NCBI RefSeq assembly: GCF_002097715.1
Contig: NZ_CP020738.1
Span: forward strand, 3,244,660 to 3,308,659
Reading direction: 5' to 3'
From: Burkholderia ubonensis subsp. mesacidophila
GTDB taxonomy: Bacteria > Pseudomonadota > Gammaproteobacteria > Burkholderiales > Burkholderiaceae
DNA: 64,000 bases
Shown here piece by piece: positions 27,404-35,899 of the stretch (position 1 is the first letter of the stretch; each line of letters starts with the position of its first letter). The position numbers were made by a program, and so were the translations under genes. The notes under the pieces were generated by a model. That model had not been told where the DNA came from. It was given only the letters and a program-made list of their open reading frames with translations, and did not search any database.

Positions 27404-29242
27404 ATGTTCCAGCGACACCAGCTCGGATGTGCATGCTGCGGCACCCATTTGTTGGCAACCCCCTTTAGCCAGCGCGAGAGCGAATGGCAGGATCTGCTCA
27501 AGGAATTGAGCCGGCTGGAAGCGCACCGAGCGCCGGAGGCCGTGATCTTCTACGGCGGACACATCTATCCGGACCCGGAAGACACCGGCAGGCAAGTCGA
27601 CGCGCTGGGTATCGGCAACCACAAGGTCATCGCCGCAGGTACGCTCGACGAGGTCCGTCAACGCATGCGGGAGACATTCCCGGAAGTTCGCGAGCAGGCG
27701 CTCAAGGGCGGCCAGACCTTGCTTCCCGGCCTGATTGATCCGCACATGCATCTGCTGCCCACCGCGCTGTTCCGTACCAAGCCCTGGATAGACCTGTCAC
27801 CTTTCGACGACCAAAAACTGAATCCCGATTACAGCGAGGACTCCATCCGCAGGCTGCTTGAGCCAGCCGTCCGCGACGCGCAGAAAGCCGGAGAAAAGTG
27901 GGTTTGTGGAAGTGGCGTCGACCCATCGCTGATGCGCAAATGGGTGGATATCGACCGTGCATGGTTGGACCGGATCAGCAAAGACACGTGCCTGTTCCTG
28001 GTCAATGCGTCCGGGCATATCGGCTATGCCAACAGCAGCGCACTGCAAGCCGCCGGTCTCCAAGACGATTACCCCGACGGCGTGCTGACCGAATCGCAAC
28101 TCGCCCTGCTGATGGGCGCCATGCCGCCGCCGAAACCGGCTGATCTGTTTCACCAAGTGCGGGAAGTGCTGCTGAACGCGAACAAGCGTGGCATTACCAC
28201 CCTGTTCGATGCCGGCCTGGGGGCGGGAAAAGGATTTTATGAAGTCATCCTGATGCAGGCGTTGGCGAGAACGCCGTGGATGACGGTTCGCATGGGCGCG
28301 GCCCTGTTCGGCAATGACGACCTCTGGCCGGTGTGGATCAAGCAATTCAAGCCTCAACTGGATAGCAAGCCTGAGGAATTGTTTACCATCCGGGCGATGA
28401 AGCTGATCGCCGACGGCTCCAACCAAGGATTGACCGGCCTGCAAAGCAAGCCATACAAGTGCTGCGACGAACACAGTGTTCCCGGCGTGGGCCCCAATGG
28501 CCTGTTCAACTTCAATCCCGTCGAAACACTGGCTCAAGTCATGCAGAAGGTCGTCGAGGCGAAATGGCCGATCATGACCCATGCCAATGGCGATGAAGCC
28601 ATCGCCAACGTATTGGCCGCATACCAGCTGGTGCTGAGCAAGGTTCCTGAGGCAGCGTCCGCCTCGCCCCAACCATCCGGCACACCGGTCGAGTTGCGCC
28701 ATCGGATCGAGCATGCGTCGCTCCTCAGCGACGACGATCTTCGCACCATGAAGCGACTGTCGATCTCGCCCAGTTTTCTGATCGGCCATGTCGGCTACTG
28801 GGGGCACGTGTTCCAGAAGACCATTCTTGGCGACGAACGCGCGCAGAAGCTCGATCGATGCAAATCGGCGCTACGCGCGGGCCTTCGCATCAGTCTGCAC
28901 AGCGATCGCTTTGTCTCTCCGCTGGGGCCATTGCGCTATATGGAGCAAGCAATGTGGCGGGTGATGGAAGCCGACCCGGAGCATTCGGTGCTCAATGAGA
29001 CGGAGTGCCTGAGCGCGTCCGAAGCGCTGCGTGCGGTTACCATCGACGCGGCCTGGCAATGCCACCTGGACGATCAGATCGGCTCGTTGAAAGAAGGGAA
29101 ACAGGCTGACCTCGTGATCCTGGAAAAGGATCCGCTGCAAGCCAAACCGGGGGATCCTTGTCCACTGCGCGAAATCCGGGCGCTGGAGACATGGGTCAGC
29201 GGGCGCAAGGTTTATTCGGCTTCCAAGTCGGAAGCCCGATAG
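27404..29242 (+). CDS. Amidohydrolase, YtcJ-like
   Basis: A 612-residue metal-dependent hydrolase of the YtcJ or N-substituted formamide deformylase group. The first metal pair is in LIDPHMHLL; later ligands are in IMTHANGDEA and RHRIEHASLL, with the catalytic Asp in LHSDRFVSPLGP. No signal peptide; an unusual Cys-rich start (LGCACCGTH). Surrounding DNA is visibly more A/T-rich than the chromosome around it, suggesting acquisition. AAGGA precedes the ATG. Confidence 0.8.
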   Translation: MFQRHQLGCACCGTHLLATPFSQRESEWQDLLKELSRLEAHRAPEAVIFYGGHIYPDPEDTGRQVDALGIGNHKVIAAGTLDEVRQRMRETFPEVREQALKGGQTLLPGLIDPHMHLLPTALFRTKPWIDLSPFDDQKLNPDYSEDSIRRLLEPAVRDAQKAGEKWVCGSGVDPSLMRKWVDIDRAWLDRISKDTCLFLVNASGHIGYANSSALQAAGLQDDYPDGVLTESQLALLMGAMPPPKPADLFHQVREVLLNANKRGITTLFDAGLGAGKGFYEVILMQALARTPWMTVRMGAALFGNDDLWPVWIKQFKPQLDSKPEELFTIRAMKLIADGSNQGLTGLQSKPYKCCDEHSVPGVGPNGLFNFNPVETLAQVMQKVVEAKWPIMTHANGDEAIANVLAAYQLVLSKVPEAASASPQPSGTPVELRHRIEHASLLSDDDLRTMKRLSISPSFLIGHVGYWGHVFQKTILGDERAQKLDRCKSALRAGLRISLHSDRFVSPLGPLRYMEQAMWRVMEADPEHSVLNETECLSASEALRAVTIDAAWQCHLDDQIGSLKEGKQADLVILEKDPLQAKPGDPCPLREIRALETWVSGRKVYSASKSEAR

Positions 29243-29359
29243 GTCCCAGTGGTTCGGATCGCTGATCACCTGTTTCGGAAGCCGGCGATCAGCGGTCACC
29301 ATTCACCGCGCACAGCGCGGCTCATACCATGCTCACGTGCGCCCTGACGAAGCCGGCTC

Positions 29360-30523
29360 TCACGCGACCGGCAACGCGAGCCGCGCAATCTCCGCGAAAT
29401 ACCGCGCGCCGATCGACAGGATCTCGTCGTTGAAGTCGTAGGTCGCGTTGTGCAGCGGCACGCCGCCGTTGCCCGCCGCGTCCCCGTTGCCGATGAAGAT
29501 GAAGTTGCCCGGCACCGCCTGAAGAAACGCGCCGAAGTCCTCCGAGATCATCATCGGCTGGACGTTCGGCTCCACGCCCTCCGCCCCGGCGACGTTCGTG
29601 GCGGCCCTCACCGCCGTCTCGACGCACTCCGGCGAATTCACCGTCGGCGCGAACTCGTGCGTGTATTCGAACGTGCAGTCCGCGCCGTGGGTCCGGCAGA
29701 TGCCTTCGCTGATCTCCCGCATCCGCGTTTCCAGCAGCGCCTGCACGTCGCGCGAATAACTGCGCGTGTCCCCCTTGATCGTCACCGTCGACGGGATCAC
29801 GTTCCGCAAGCCGTCGGTGATGAATTCGGTGCACGAGATCACCGCCTGCTGGCCCGGATCGAGATTGCGCGACACGATCGTCTGCAGCGCGAGCACGACC
29901 TGCGACGCGATGACGATCGGATCGATGCCCATGTGCGGCCGCGCCGCATGCGTGCCGCGTCCTTTGATCCGGATGACGAAATTGTCCTCGCTCGCCATGA
30001 TGCCGCCCGCGCGCGTCGCGAACGTGCCGGCGCGCAGGCCCGGCATGTTGTGCGCGCCGAAGATCGCGTCGACCGGAAAGCGCTCGAACAGCCCGTCGGC
30101 CATCATCGCCTTCGCGCCGCGGCCGTGCTCCTCGGCCGGCTGGAAGATGAAGCGCACGGTGCCGTCGAAGTCCTTGCGCTCGGCAAGCAGCCGTGCCGCG
30201 CCGAGGATCATCGACATGTGCCCGTCGTGGCCGCATGCGTGCATCTTGCCGGGCGTCAGCGACGCATGCGCGCGGCCGGGCGCGCTTTCCGCGATGTTCA
30301 GCGCATCCATGTCGGCGCGCAGGCCGATCGCGCGCTTGCCGGCGCCGACCGTCAGGTTCGCGACGAGCCCCGTCCCGCCGATTCCACGATGCACGTCGAG
30401 CCCGAGCGTCGTCAGGATCGTCGCGACGAAGTCGGACGTCTTCACCTCCTCGAAGCCGGTCTCCGGATATCGATGCAGGTGTTGTCGCCAGGTCTTCAGT
30501 TGTCCTTGCAGCGTGCTTTCCAT
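29360..30523 (-). CDS. M20-family amidohydrolase/aminoacylase
   Basis: A 387-residue zinc hydrolase like hippurate hydrolase or N-acyl-amino acid amidohydrolases. HACGHDGH begins at residue 95; PAEEHGRGA, GRGTHAARPHMG and the C-terminal LHNATYDFND complete the metal and substrate site. The ATG at 30523 has GAGGAG upstream. It follows dpaL by about 35 bp on the same strand. The pair probably degrades an acylated diamino acid or related compound. Confidence 0.85.
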   Translation of the reverse strand: MESTLQGQLKTWRQHLHRYPETGFEEVKTSDFVATILTTLGLDVHRGIGGTGLVANLTVGAGKRAIGLRADMDALNIAESAPGRAHASLTPGKMHACGHDGHMSMILGAARLLAERKDFDGTVRFIFQPAEEHGRGAKAMMADGLFERFPVDAIFGAHNMPGLRAGTFATRAGGIMASEDNFVIRIKGRGTHAARPHMGIDPIVIASQVVLALQTIVSRNLDPGQQAVISCTEFITDGLRNVIPSTVTIKGDTRSYSRDVQALLETRMREISEGICRTHGADCTFEYTHEFAPTVNSPECVETAVRAATNVAGAEGVEPNVQPMMISEDFGAFLQAVPGNFIFIGNGDAAGNGGVPLHNATYDFNDEILSIGARYFAEIARLALPVA

Positions 30524-30558
30524 GCCGAACTCCTCGTCGATGTCGATGTCGATGTCCG

Positions 30559-31800
30559 TCACACGGCGACGGCCGCTGCCGTGCGATCCAGCCAGTCGCG
30601 CCGGCGCGCCAGCACCGCTTCGGCCGGCTCGCCGACGCATTGCCGGTAGACCGACGGCGCCGTCGCCCCTTCGGTACTGATCGCGAGCACGCGCGACGTC
30701 GCGTCGAGCCCCGCCGCGCGCGCAAGTTCGGGGGCGCGCATCAGCACAGCGAGCCCCGCGAGACCGGCCGCCCCCGATTCGCCGATCACGAGCGGCGCGT
30801 CGCGGCCGCTGCCCGTCGCGAAGTCACGCATCGTGCGCACCGCATCGTCGTCGTCGATCAGCATGAAGTGATCGATGCACGGCTCGAGGAAATCCCACGC
30901 GAGCGGCGACGCTTCGCCGCACGCGAGCCCGGCCATCACCGAATCGACGGCGCCGGTCGCCTTCGTCGCGCGGCCCGCGAGCGCGCTTTGGTACAGGCAG
31001 TCGGCTTGCCGCGGCTCGACGACGATGAAGTGCGGCCGCCGCGCGCCATGACGCTCCCACAGATAGCTTGCGACCCCGGCGGCCAGTCCGCCCACGCCGC
31101 CTTGCAGGAACACGTGCGTGAACGCGGGCGCGCCGGCCGTGTCCGCCGACTGGCCGACGAGTTCGGCCGCGATCACGCCGTAGCCCTGCATCACGTCGCG
31201 CGGAATCGCCTCGTAGCCATCGTATGACGTATCCGACACGACATGCCAGCCGTTTGCATGCGCAAGCTGGGCGGCGCGCACGACCGATTCGTCGTAGTTG
31301 CCGTCGATCCGCACGATCTGCGCGCCGTGCGCGGCGATCGCGCGTTCGCGTTCGACGTCGACGTGCGCATGCAGCACGATCACGCAGCGGCAGCCGATCG
31401 TGCGCGCCGCCGCGGCCAGCGCGTTGCCGTGATTGCCGTCCGTCGCGCTGATCACGGTCAGGCCCGCGAGCAGCGACGCGTGGCGGCCTGCGATCAGGTC
31501 CTTCGGGTCGAGGTCGTGCGTGCGCCACAGGCGCTTCGCCAGACGCATCAGCGCGACCGGCGCGCCCAGCGCCTTGAAGCTGCCGAGCGGCGAGCGGAAC
31601 GACTCGTCCTTGACCGCGAGCCGCGCGACGCCGAGTTGCGCGGCGGCGTCGGGCAGGTCCCACAACGGCGTCGGCGCGGCGCCGAGGAGGCGCCAGTTCG
31701 ACAGCCACGCGCCGCTTTCGTCGGCGGTCGCGATGTTCAGCACGCGCCGCAGCGCGTCGGGATAAGGGGCGCGTGACGACCGGGGATTGGCGATCAGCAT
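30559..31800 (-). CDS. dpaL: Diaminopropionate ammonia-lyase
   Basis: A 413-residue fold-type II PLP enzyme converting 2,3-diaminopropionate to pyruvate and ammonia. The PLP Lys is Lys76 in LGSFKALG; ATDGNHGNALA and QGGVGGLAAG bind the phosphate and substrate. Length and the SYDGYEAIPRDVMQGY segment match DpaL. First gene of an operon with the M20 hydrolase, divergent from an Lrp-type regulator that likely controls it. Confidence 0.85.
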   Translation of the reverse strand: MLIANPRSSRAPYPDALRRVLNIATADESGAWLSNWRLLGAAPTPLWDLPDAAAQLGVARLAVKDESFRSPLGSFKALGAPVALMRLAKRLWRTHDLDPKDLIAGRHASLLAGLTVISATDGNHGNALAAAARTIGCRCVIVLHAHVDVERERAIAAHGAQIVRIDGNYDESVVRAAQLAHANGWHVVSDTSYDGYEAIPRDVMQGYGVIAAELVGQSADTAGAPAFTHVFLQGGVGGLAAGVASYLWERHGARRPHFIVVEPRQADCLYQSALAGRATKATGAVDSVMAGLACGEASPLAWDFLEPCIDHFMLIDDDDAVRTMRDFATGSGRDAPLVIGESGAAGLAGLAVLMRAPELARAAGLDATSRVLAISTEGATAPSVYRQCVGEPAEAVLARRRDWLDRTAAAVAV

Positions 31801-31899
31801 GGCAGGCTTGCTCCGGAGGGACGGCCTCGGCAGAGGTCCGTCGGTTGAGTCGCATCGGGAAAGCGCCGGTTGCGCCCGCCCTCGATGAGCAAAATAATA

Positions 31900-31947
31900 T
31901 TGCGCAGGCTGGTCAATAAATTCCCCAATTGAGCTGGCTTTGCGCAA
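31900..31947. promoter_or_regulatory. Two TTGCGCA sites in the dpaL/lrp divergent promoter
   Basis: TTGCGCA at 31900-31906 and the palindrome TTGCGCAA at 31940-31947, 40 bp apart, lie between the divergent genes. Paired, phased sites suit an Lrp-family octamer. Confidence 0.5.
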
Positions 31948-31982
31948 CAATTTCTCACTTTGGCGAGGCTTCACGCGAAATC

Positions 31983-32459
31983 ATGACCACCCCTCTCGAT
32001 GCGTTCGATCGCAAGCTGCTGATGGAAGTCCAGCGGGACGCGCAGACGCCCCAGAACGAACTGGGCGCGCGCGTGAACCTGTCGACCGCCGCGGTGAACC
32101 GGCGGCTGCGCCGCCTCGCGGAAGACGGCGTGATCGAGCGCTACACGGCGGTCGTCTCGCCGGAGAAGGTCGGATATGCGCTGACGATCGTCGTCAACGT
32201 CGAGATGGAGAGCGAGCAGCTCGACCAGATCGATGCGATGAAGCGGACTTTCGAACAGTGTCCGCAGGTGCAGCAGTGCTATTACGTGACGGGTGAGTGG
32301 GATTTCGTGCTGATTCTCACCGTACGCGACATGGACCAGTACAACGCGCTCACGCGGCAGTTGTTCTTTTCGAATAACAACGTGAAGCGGTTCAAGACGC
32401 TGGTGAGCATGGGGCGGGTGAAGGTGGGGTTGGGGGTGGCGGTCGACATGGAGGAGTGA
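31983..32459 (+). CDS. Lrp/AsnC-family regulator
   Basis: A 158-residue Lrp-type protein. The helix-turn-helix is at residues about 18-42 (ELGARVNLSTAAVNRRLRRL), followed by the RAM ligand domain (CYYVTGEWDFVLILTVRDMD). Divergent from dpaL and the M20 gene, so it probably responds to a diamino acid. Last clearly chromosomal gene before the mobile element. Confidence 0.9.
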   Translation: MTTPLDAFDRKLLMEVQRDAQTPQNELGARVNLSTAAVNRRLRRLAEDGVIERYTAVVSPEKVGYALTIVVNVEMESEQLDQIDAMKRTFEQCPQVQQCYYVTGEWDFVLILTVRDMDQYNALTRQLFFSNNNVKRFKTLVSMGRVKVGLGVAVDMEE

Positions 32460-32791
32460 AATCCGGTGAACGGCGCCTCCGGAAGGTTGTCCGCGAGGCG
32501 GGTGAAGACCCGGATTTCGAGGTTGAATCGCGCTTGTTTAAAGCGGCAACGATATTGCCTGTGCCCTCTCAATTACTCGGCGATATTGGTCGTCGATTAC
32601 CCGGCGATATAGGTTGTCGAATGGGATTCCGCTCGGCGGTCAGTCAAAAGCACCTTATGCAGCGTATACTCAATAACAATACGTAAAGGGCAAGCACAGC
32701 GCGATCTGAGCGAATTGACTTCGCAATCCGCAAAACGATTGCTCTATAGTTCAAACCACGCCGGTTAACCGGCGCATCGCAGGAGCAAAAA
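32460..32791. other. Candidate left junction of the element
   Basis: No gene is seen. The 3' part is A/T-rich and holds an imperfect copy of the element palindrome at 32663-32683 (CGTAT-N11-ATACG), showing that element DNA begins before it. AAATCCGG and CCGGATTT just after the lrp stop may form a long-loop hairpin. Confidence 0.4.
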
Positions 32792-33049
32792 ATGGACGGA
32801 GCGATTCTCGGGCGAGCAACAGCGGCGGAGCAAAACGCAGCAGAATGGAGAGCGTACGCAGCAGAGCTCGAGCACTCACTCCTGATCAGCCGAGCCAACA
32901 AGGCTGGCATGGAAGCACTTAAGAATGCACTCATCACGGAACTCTCAAAGGTCGATCCGAAGAACTACCTCTTCGTGCAGCAGAACCGTCAACGAATCTT
33001 CGATGGCGCGTTCGACTCGGTAGTAAAAAAGGGCTTGCACGGTGCGTAA
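32792..33049 (+). CDS. Small hypothetical element protein
   Basis: An 85-residue, mostly helical soluble protein starting MDGAILGRAT, with AGGAG nine bases upstream. Lys/Asn-rich C-terminal half (KVDPKNYLFVQQNRQRIF). No family recognised. It ends against a strong terminator facing the traY gene. Codon use is less GC-biased than the chromosome. Confidence 0.6.
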   Translation: MDGAILGRATAAEQNAAEWRAYAAELEHSLLISRANKAGMEALKNALITELSKVDPKNYLFVQQNRQRIFDGAFDSVVKKGLHGA

Positions 33050-33072
33050 GCAGGCAACGCCCGAAACAAAAA

Positions 33073-33094
33073 AAAGCCCGCGAAAGCGGGCTTT
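33073..33094. terminator. Bidirectional intrinsic terminator
   Basis: AAAGCCCGC-GAAA-GCGGGCTTT with an A-run on the left and T-rich sequence on the right. It serves the plus-strand small gene and the minus-strand traY operon end. Confidence 0.9.
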
Positions 33095-33115
33095 GTCTTT
33101 GGAGACGATCCGAAA

Positions 33116-35329
33116 TTACACGGCATCCTTGCCTTCAGATGCCCCCTTCGGTCTCCCTGGTTTAGGATCTCTCGGTTTGCCGATCCCCGCGCCGCGCGCA
33201 TTTTGGCTACCGTGACCGAGGCCAGCGCCAAACGCGCGATTCACGCGCTCCTCCATATCAGACATACGCGACGACATCTGACCACCTACCCACGCGAACA
33301 CCTGGTCGGGCACGATGTGAATCAGGCTGAACGCGCTGTTGCAGAGCGTCTGGCATAGCCCGACATACAGGCAAATGAAGCCGATGATGCTCACGAGGCC
33401 GGTCATCGAATCGTACTGCGCGTTCTGCATCGCGACGCCGAACATGGTGTTCAGAAGCGTGCCGAGCACCACGATGCCCGCGCCGGCCAATACGAACCCA
33501 ATGACCATGAACGTCGGGCGGAACATCACATTAAGCAGGAAGATGTAGCCGTGCGTCGGGCGTTGCCCCATTCCGTCACCGTCGCCGTCGAGGTGAGTCA
33601 CGGCCCAGAGCGGCGATGCCACCATGGATTCTCCGACGACCGCGTACCACGATACGACGCCGCTGAACCAGATGATGAACGGCAGCATCGGGATGTAGAT
33701 CGAGAGCGTCGCGCCAAAGAAGAACAGCGTGATGACCATGAGCACAACGAACGGGGCAACTGCAGCCAGTATGCCCTTCGCGGCACCGGTAGCCATGCCA
33801 CGCAGCCCGCCCGTCGCGATGTCGCTAACCACCCCCACCACCGCACCGGCGTTCGACTCCGATGCGCCCTCGATGCCCTTCAGAGCAGCGTACGCAGCGA
33901 GCGCCACCCAACCCGCATCCAGGATGTAGTCGCCGAGATTCTTCATTCCGATCAGCGGGTTCGTCGTGCCGGCAGGCCCTTGCCCCGAATTCACATTGAT
34001 CGCCATCTTCACCAGTTCTTTCCCGGAGAAGATCTTGGACAGCACATTCTTCGGATCCATCGATCCTGTCGACAGGTTGTCGACCATGCTCGGCGTTGTC
34101 GCAGTCGAAGCGGCACGCTGGCTTTGCCGCTCATACGCGGCCATCACCTTGCGGTAGACCTGCGGGTAAGGCATTTCGTCCGGATTCGTGCCAGCGACCG
34201 CGGAGGCCGTCGAATTCGCCAGCGCCGTCACCTGGGAGTTCGCCTGCGCGAACGTTTGGTACCAGGCGCCCATCATGATCCAGCCGTCTCGTTTCAAGTT
34301 CGATTCGATGGCATCCGAAAGCCCGCTGATGGCATTCGACGAATTCGCGATCGCTTCCGAGATCGTCGCCTGGTACTGCAGGGCCGCCTGATTGATCGTG
34401 TTCTGGGGATCCGCGGGCGGCGTCTGCCCGTTGATGGCCGATACGTATGCTTTCGCATCCGACTCGAGTGTCTTCTGCAGCGCGCCGAGCGCCTTTTGAT
34501 GCGCACTGAGCATCTTCGAGTAGATCGCACCTGATTCTGGCCCGTAAGCGGCCATGCCATCCGTCGAGTGCGCGCCCGGCGGCGCGGCAATGCTGATTTC
34601 CGCCCCCCCGCAAGACAGGCCGCGCCGGTTCATGAGCACCACCTTATTGCTCGCCGCGCCCGAGCTGATGACATTGAATTGCTCGTCCGCATCGACGGAC
34701 ACCCCGCTGTCGCGCGGCATGTTGTCGATCGCCTTGTTTGCCGACTGCGCACACAGGTTCGCTTCGAACAGCGCTTTTGCAACGGTCGTGGCCTGCGGAG
34801 ACGCCGGCGCGGCGATCATCGATCCCCCGCTCTTGAGCACGCCGAGGGCAGAGTCGAGCGACAAATTGGCGATGCCGACCCCGAGCATCGTTCCCCAGAG
34901 CATGATCATCTGCGCCCCGCAGTAGCCGCCGAAAATCGGCACCAGGCCCGTGAAGCCGACGCTCATGCGAATGATGAACCACGGGGACGACTTCTTCTGC
35001 CCCATGAACTCGCCATCCTGCCCGGTCGCAATCATGGCCGAACCGAAATGATAGAGCGCCCATATCACGCCGACCGCGAGAATGCAGGAGTTCAGCACCA
35101 TGAACAGCTGGGCGATCATCCCCCCCGATCCGCCGCCGGCTGCAAGAGGATTGTGGACCACTGCGCCGTAGACCAGCTCGAGCAGCGACATCGACTTGTC
35201 GCCGCCCCGATTCGCGGCCGCCTGGATGTCGCCGATCGATACCGACGATTGCGCCGACGCCGCGAGCGGCACCGCCCAGCCTGCAAGCCCGATCAGCCGC
35301 GCACTCCACTCGTTTCGCTTAGATTTCAT
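33116..35329 (-). CDS. traY: DotA/TraY-family inner-membrane protein
   Basis: A 737-residue polytopic protein of the TraY (R64) and DotA (Legionella) family, a channel or plug component of type IVB secretion. It has a Sec signal, several membrane segments and long periplasmic loops. The C-terminal portion has four or more hydrophobic helices (VAPFVVLMVITLFFFGATLS, VMFRPTFMVIGFVLAGAGIV). Last gene of the minus-strand tra unit. An operator-like palindrome 16 bp upstream suggests its own promoter. Confidence 0.85.
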   Translation of the reverse strand: MKSKRNEWSARLIGLAGWAVPLAASAQSSVSIGDIQAAANRGGDKSMSLLELVYGAVVHNPLAAGGGSGGMIAQLFMVLNSCILAVGVIWALYHFGSAMIATGQDGEFMGQKKSSPWFIIRMSVGFTGLVPIFGGYCGAQMIMLWGTMLGVGIANLSLDSALGVLKSGGSMIAAPASPQATTVAKALFEANLCAQSANKAIDNMPRDSGVSVDADEQFNVISSGAASNKVVLMNRRGLSCGGAEISIAAPPGAHSTDGMAAYGPESGAIYSKMLSAHQKALGALQKTLESDAKAYVSAINGQTPPADPQNTINQAALQYQATISEAIANSSNAISGLSDAIESNLKRDGWIMMGAWYQTFAQANSQVTALANSTASAVAGTNPDEMPYPQVYRKVMAAYERQSQRAASTATTPSMVDNLSTGSMDPKNVLSKIFSGKELVKMAINVNSGQGPAGTTNPLIGMKNLGDYILDAGWVALAAYAALKGIEGASESNAGAVVGVVSDIATGGLRGMATGAAKGILAAVAPFVVLMVITLFFFGATLSIYIPMLPFIIWFSGVVSWYAVVGESMVASPLWAVTHLDGDGDGMGQRPTHGYIFLLNVMFRPTFMVIGFVLAGAGIVVLGTLLNTMFGVAMQNAQYDSMTGLVSIIGFICLYVGLCQTLCNSAFSLIHIVPDQVFAWVGGQMSSRMSDMEERVNRAFGAGLGHGSQNARGAGIGKPRDPKPGRPKGASEGKDAV

Positions 35330-35344
35330 GATTTGCCGCCGATG

Positions 35345-35364
35345 TGTATCGATTTAATGATACG
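35345..35364 (-). promoter_or_regulatory. Element palindrome before traY
   Basis: On the minus strand CGTATCATTAAATCGATACA, one mismatch from CGTAT-N10-ATACG. It ends 16 bp before the traY start, and TATCAT may act as the -10 hexamer. Confidence 0.6.
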
Positions 35365-35383
35365 GAATAGATCGGGTATGCGA

Positions 35384-35899
35384 TCAGAGGTGAAGATCGA
35401 GCACCCGGCGAATGGCCCCGGGGGTCGAGAAGAACTGCCGGAAGCTTCCAAGCGGCTCGTCCGGTGCGGCCCGCCCGGTTTCCATCTGCCACAAGCGGTG
35501 CTCATACTTCAACGCGAACATCACGCACAGCATTGAAAACAGGAAGCCGATCAACGCGCCGAAGTAGTTTTCCCCGAAGAGACTCCCGAGCACGAAGGCG
35601 ATCGACACGCAGGTCATCGTCATGAAGAACTGCTTGTGCCGCGCGCACAACCGCTCGATCGCTTCGAGCGGCATCGAATCTTCCGTGCGCTTCGCCATGG
35701 CTTCGCTGTAGGTCGCAACCCGCGAGTCTCGCCGCTGCGCGGCCAGATCCTCGGTTCGATCCGAGAGCGTCTGGGCGCCCGTGCGAACCGTCTGCTTCAA
35801 CGATTGAAGCGCCCTGTAGATCGGATAGCCCGGAATGAACGACAGCAGGCCGGCCCGGACAACCCGGCCGGCACGACTCGGACGATTGCTGTCGCTCAT
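35384..35899 (-). CDS. Membrane protein in the TraX position
   Basis: A 171-residue protein between the traU and traY homologues, where R64 has traV, traW and traX. A basic N terminus and amphipathic helices are followed by two membrane segments (FFMTMTCVSIAFVLGSLF and FGALIGFLFSMLCVMFAL). A TraX-like role is inferred from position; sequence likeness is not certain. It overlaps traU by 4 bp (ATGA). Confidence 0.55.
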   Translation of the reverse strand: MSDSNRPSRAGRVVRAGLLSFIPGYPIYRALQSLKQTVRTGAQTLSDRTEDLAAQRRDSRVATYSEAMAKRTEDSMPLEAIERLCARHKQFFMTMTCVSIAFVLGSLFGENYFGALIGFLFSMLCVMFALKYEHRLWQMETGRAAPDEPLGSFRQFFSTPGAIRRVLDLHL

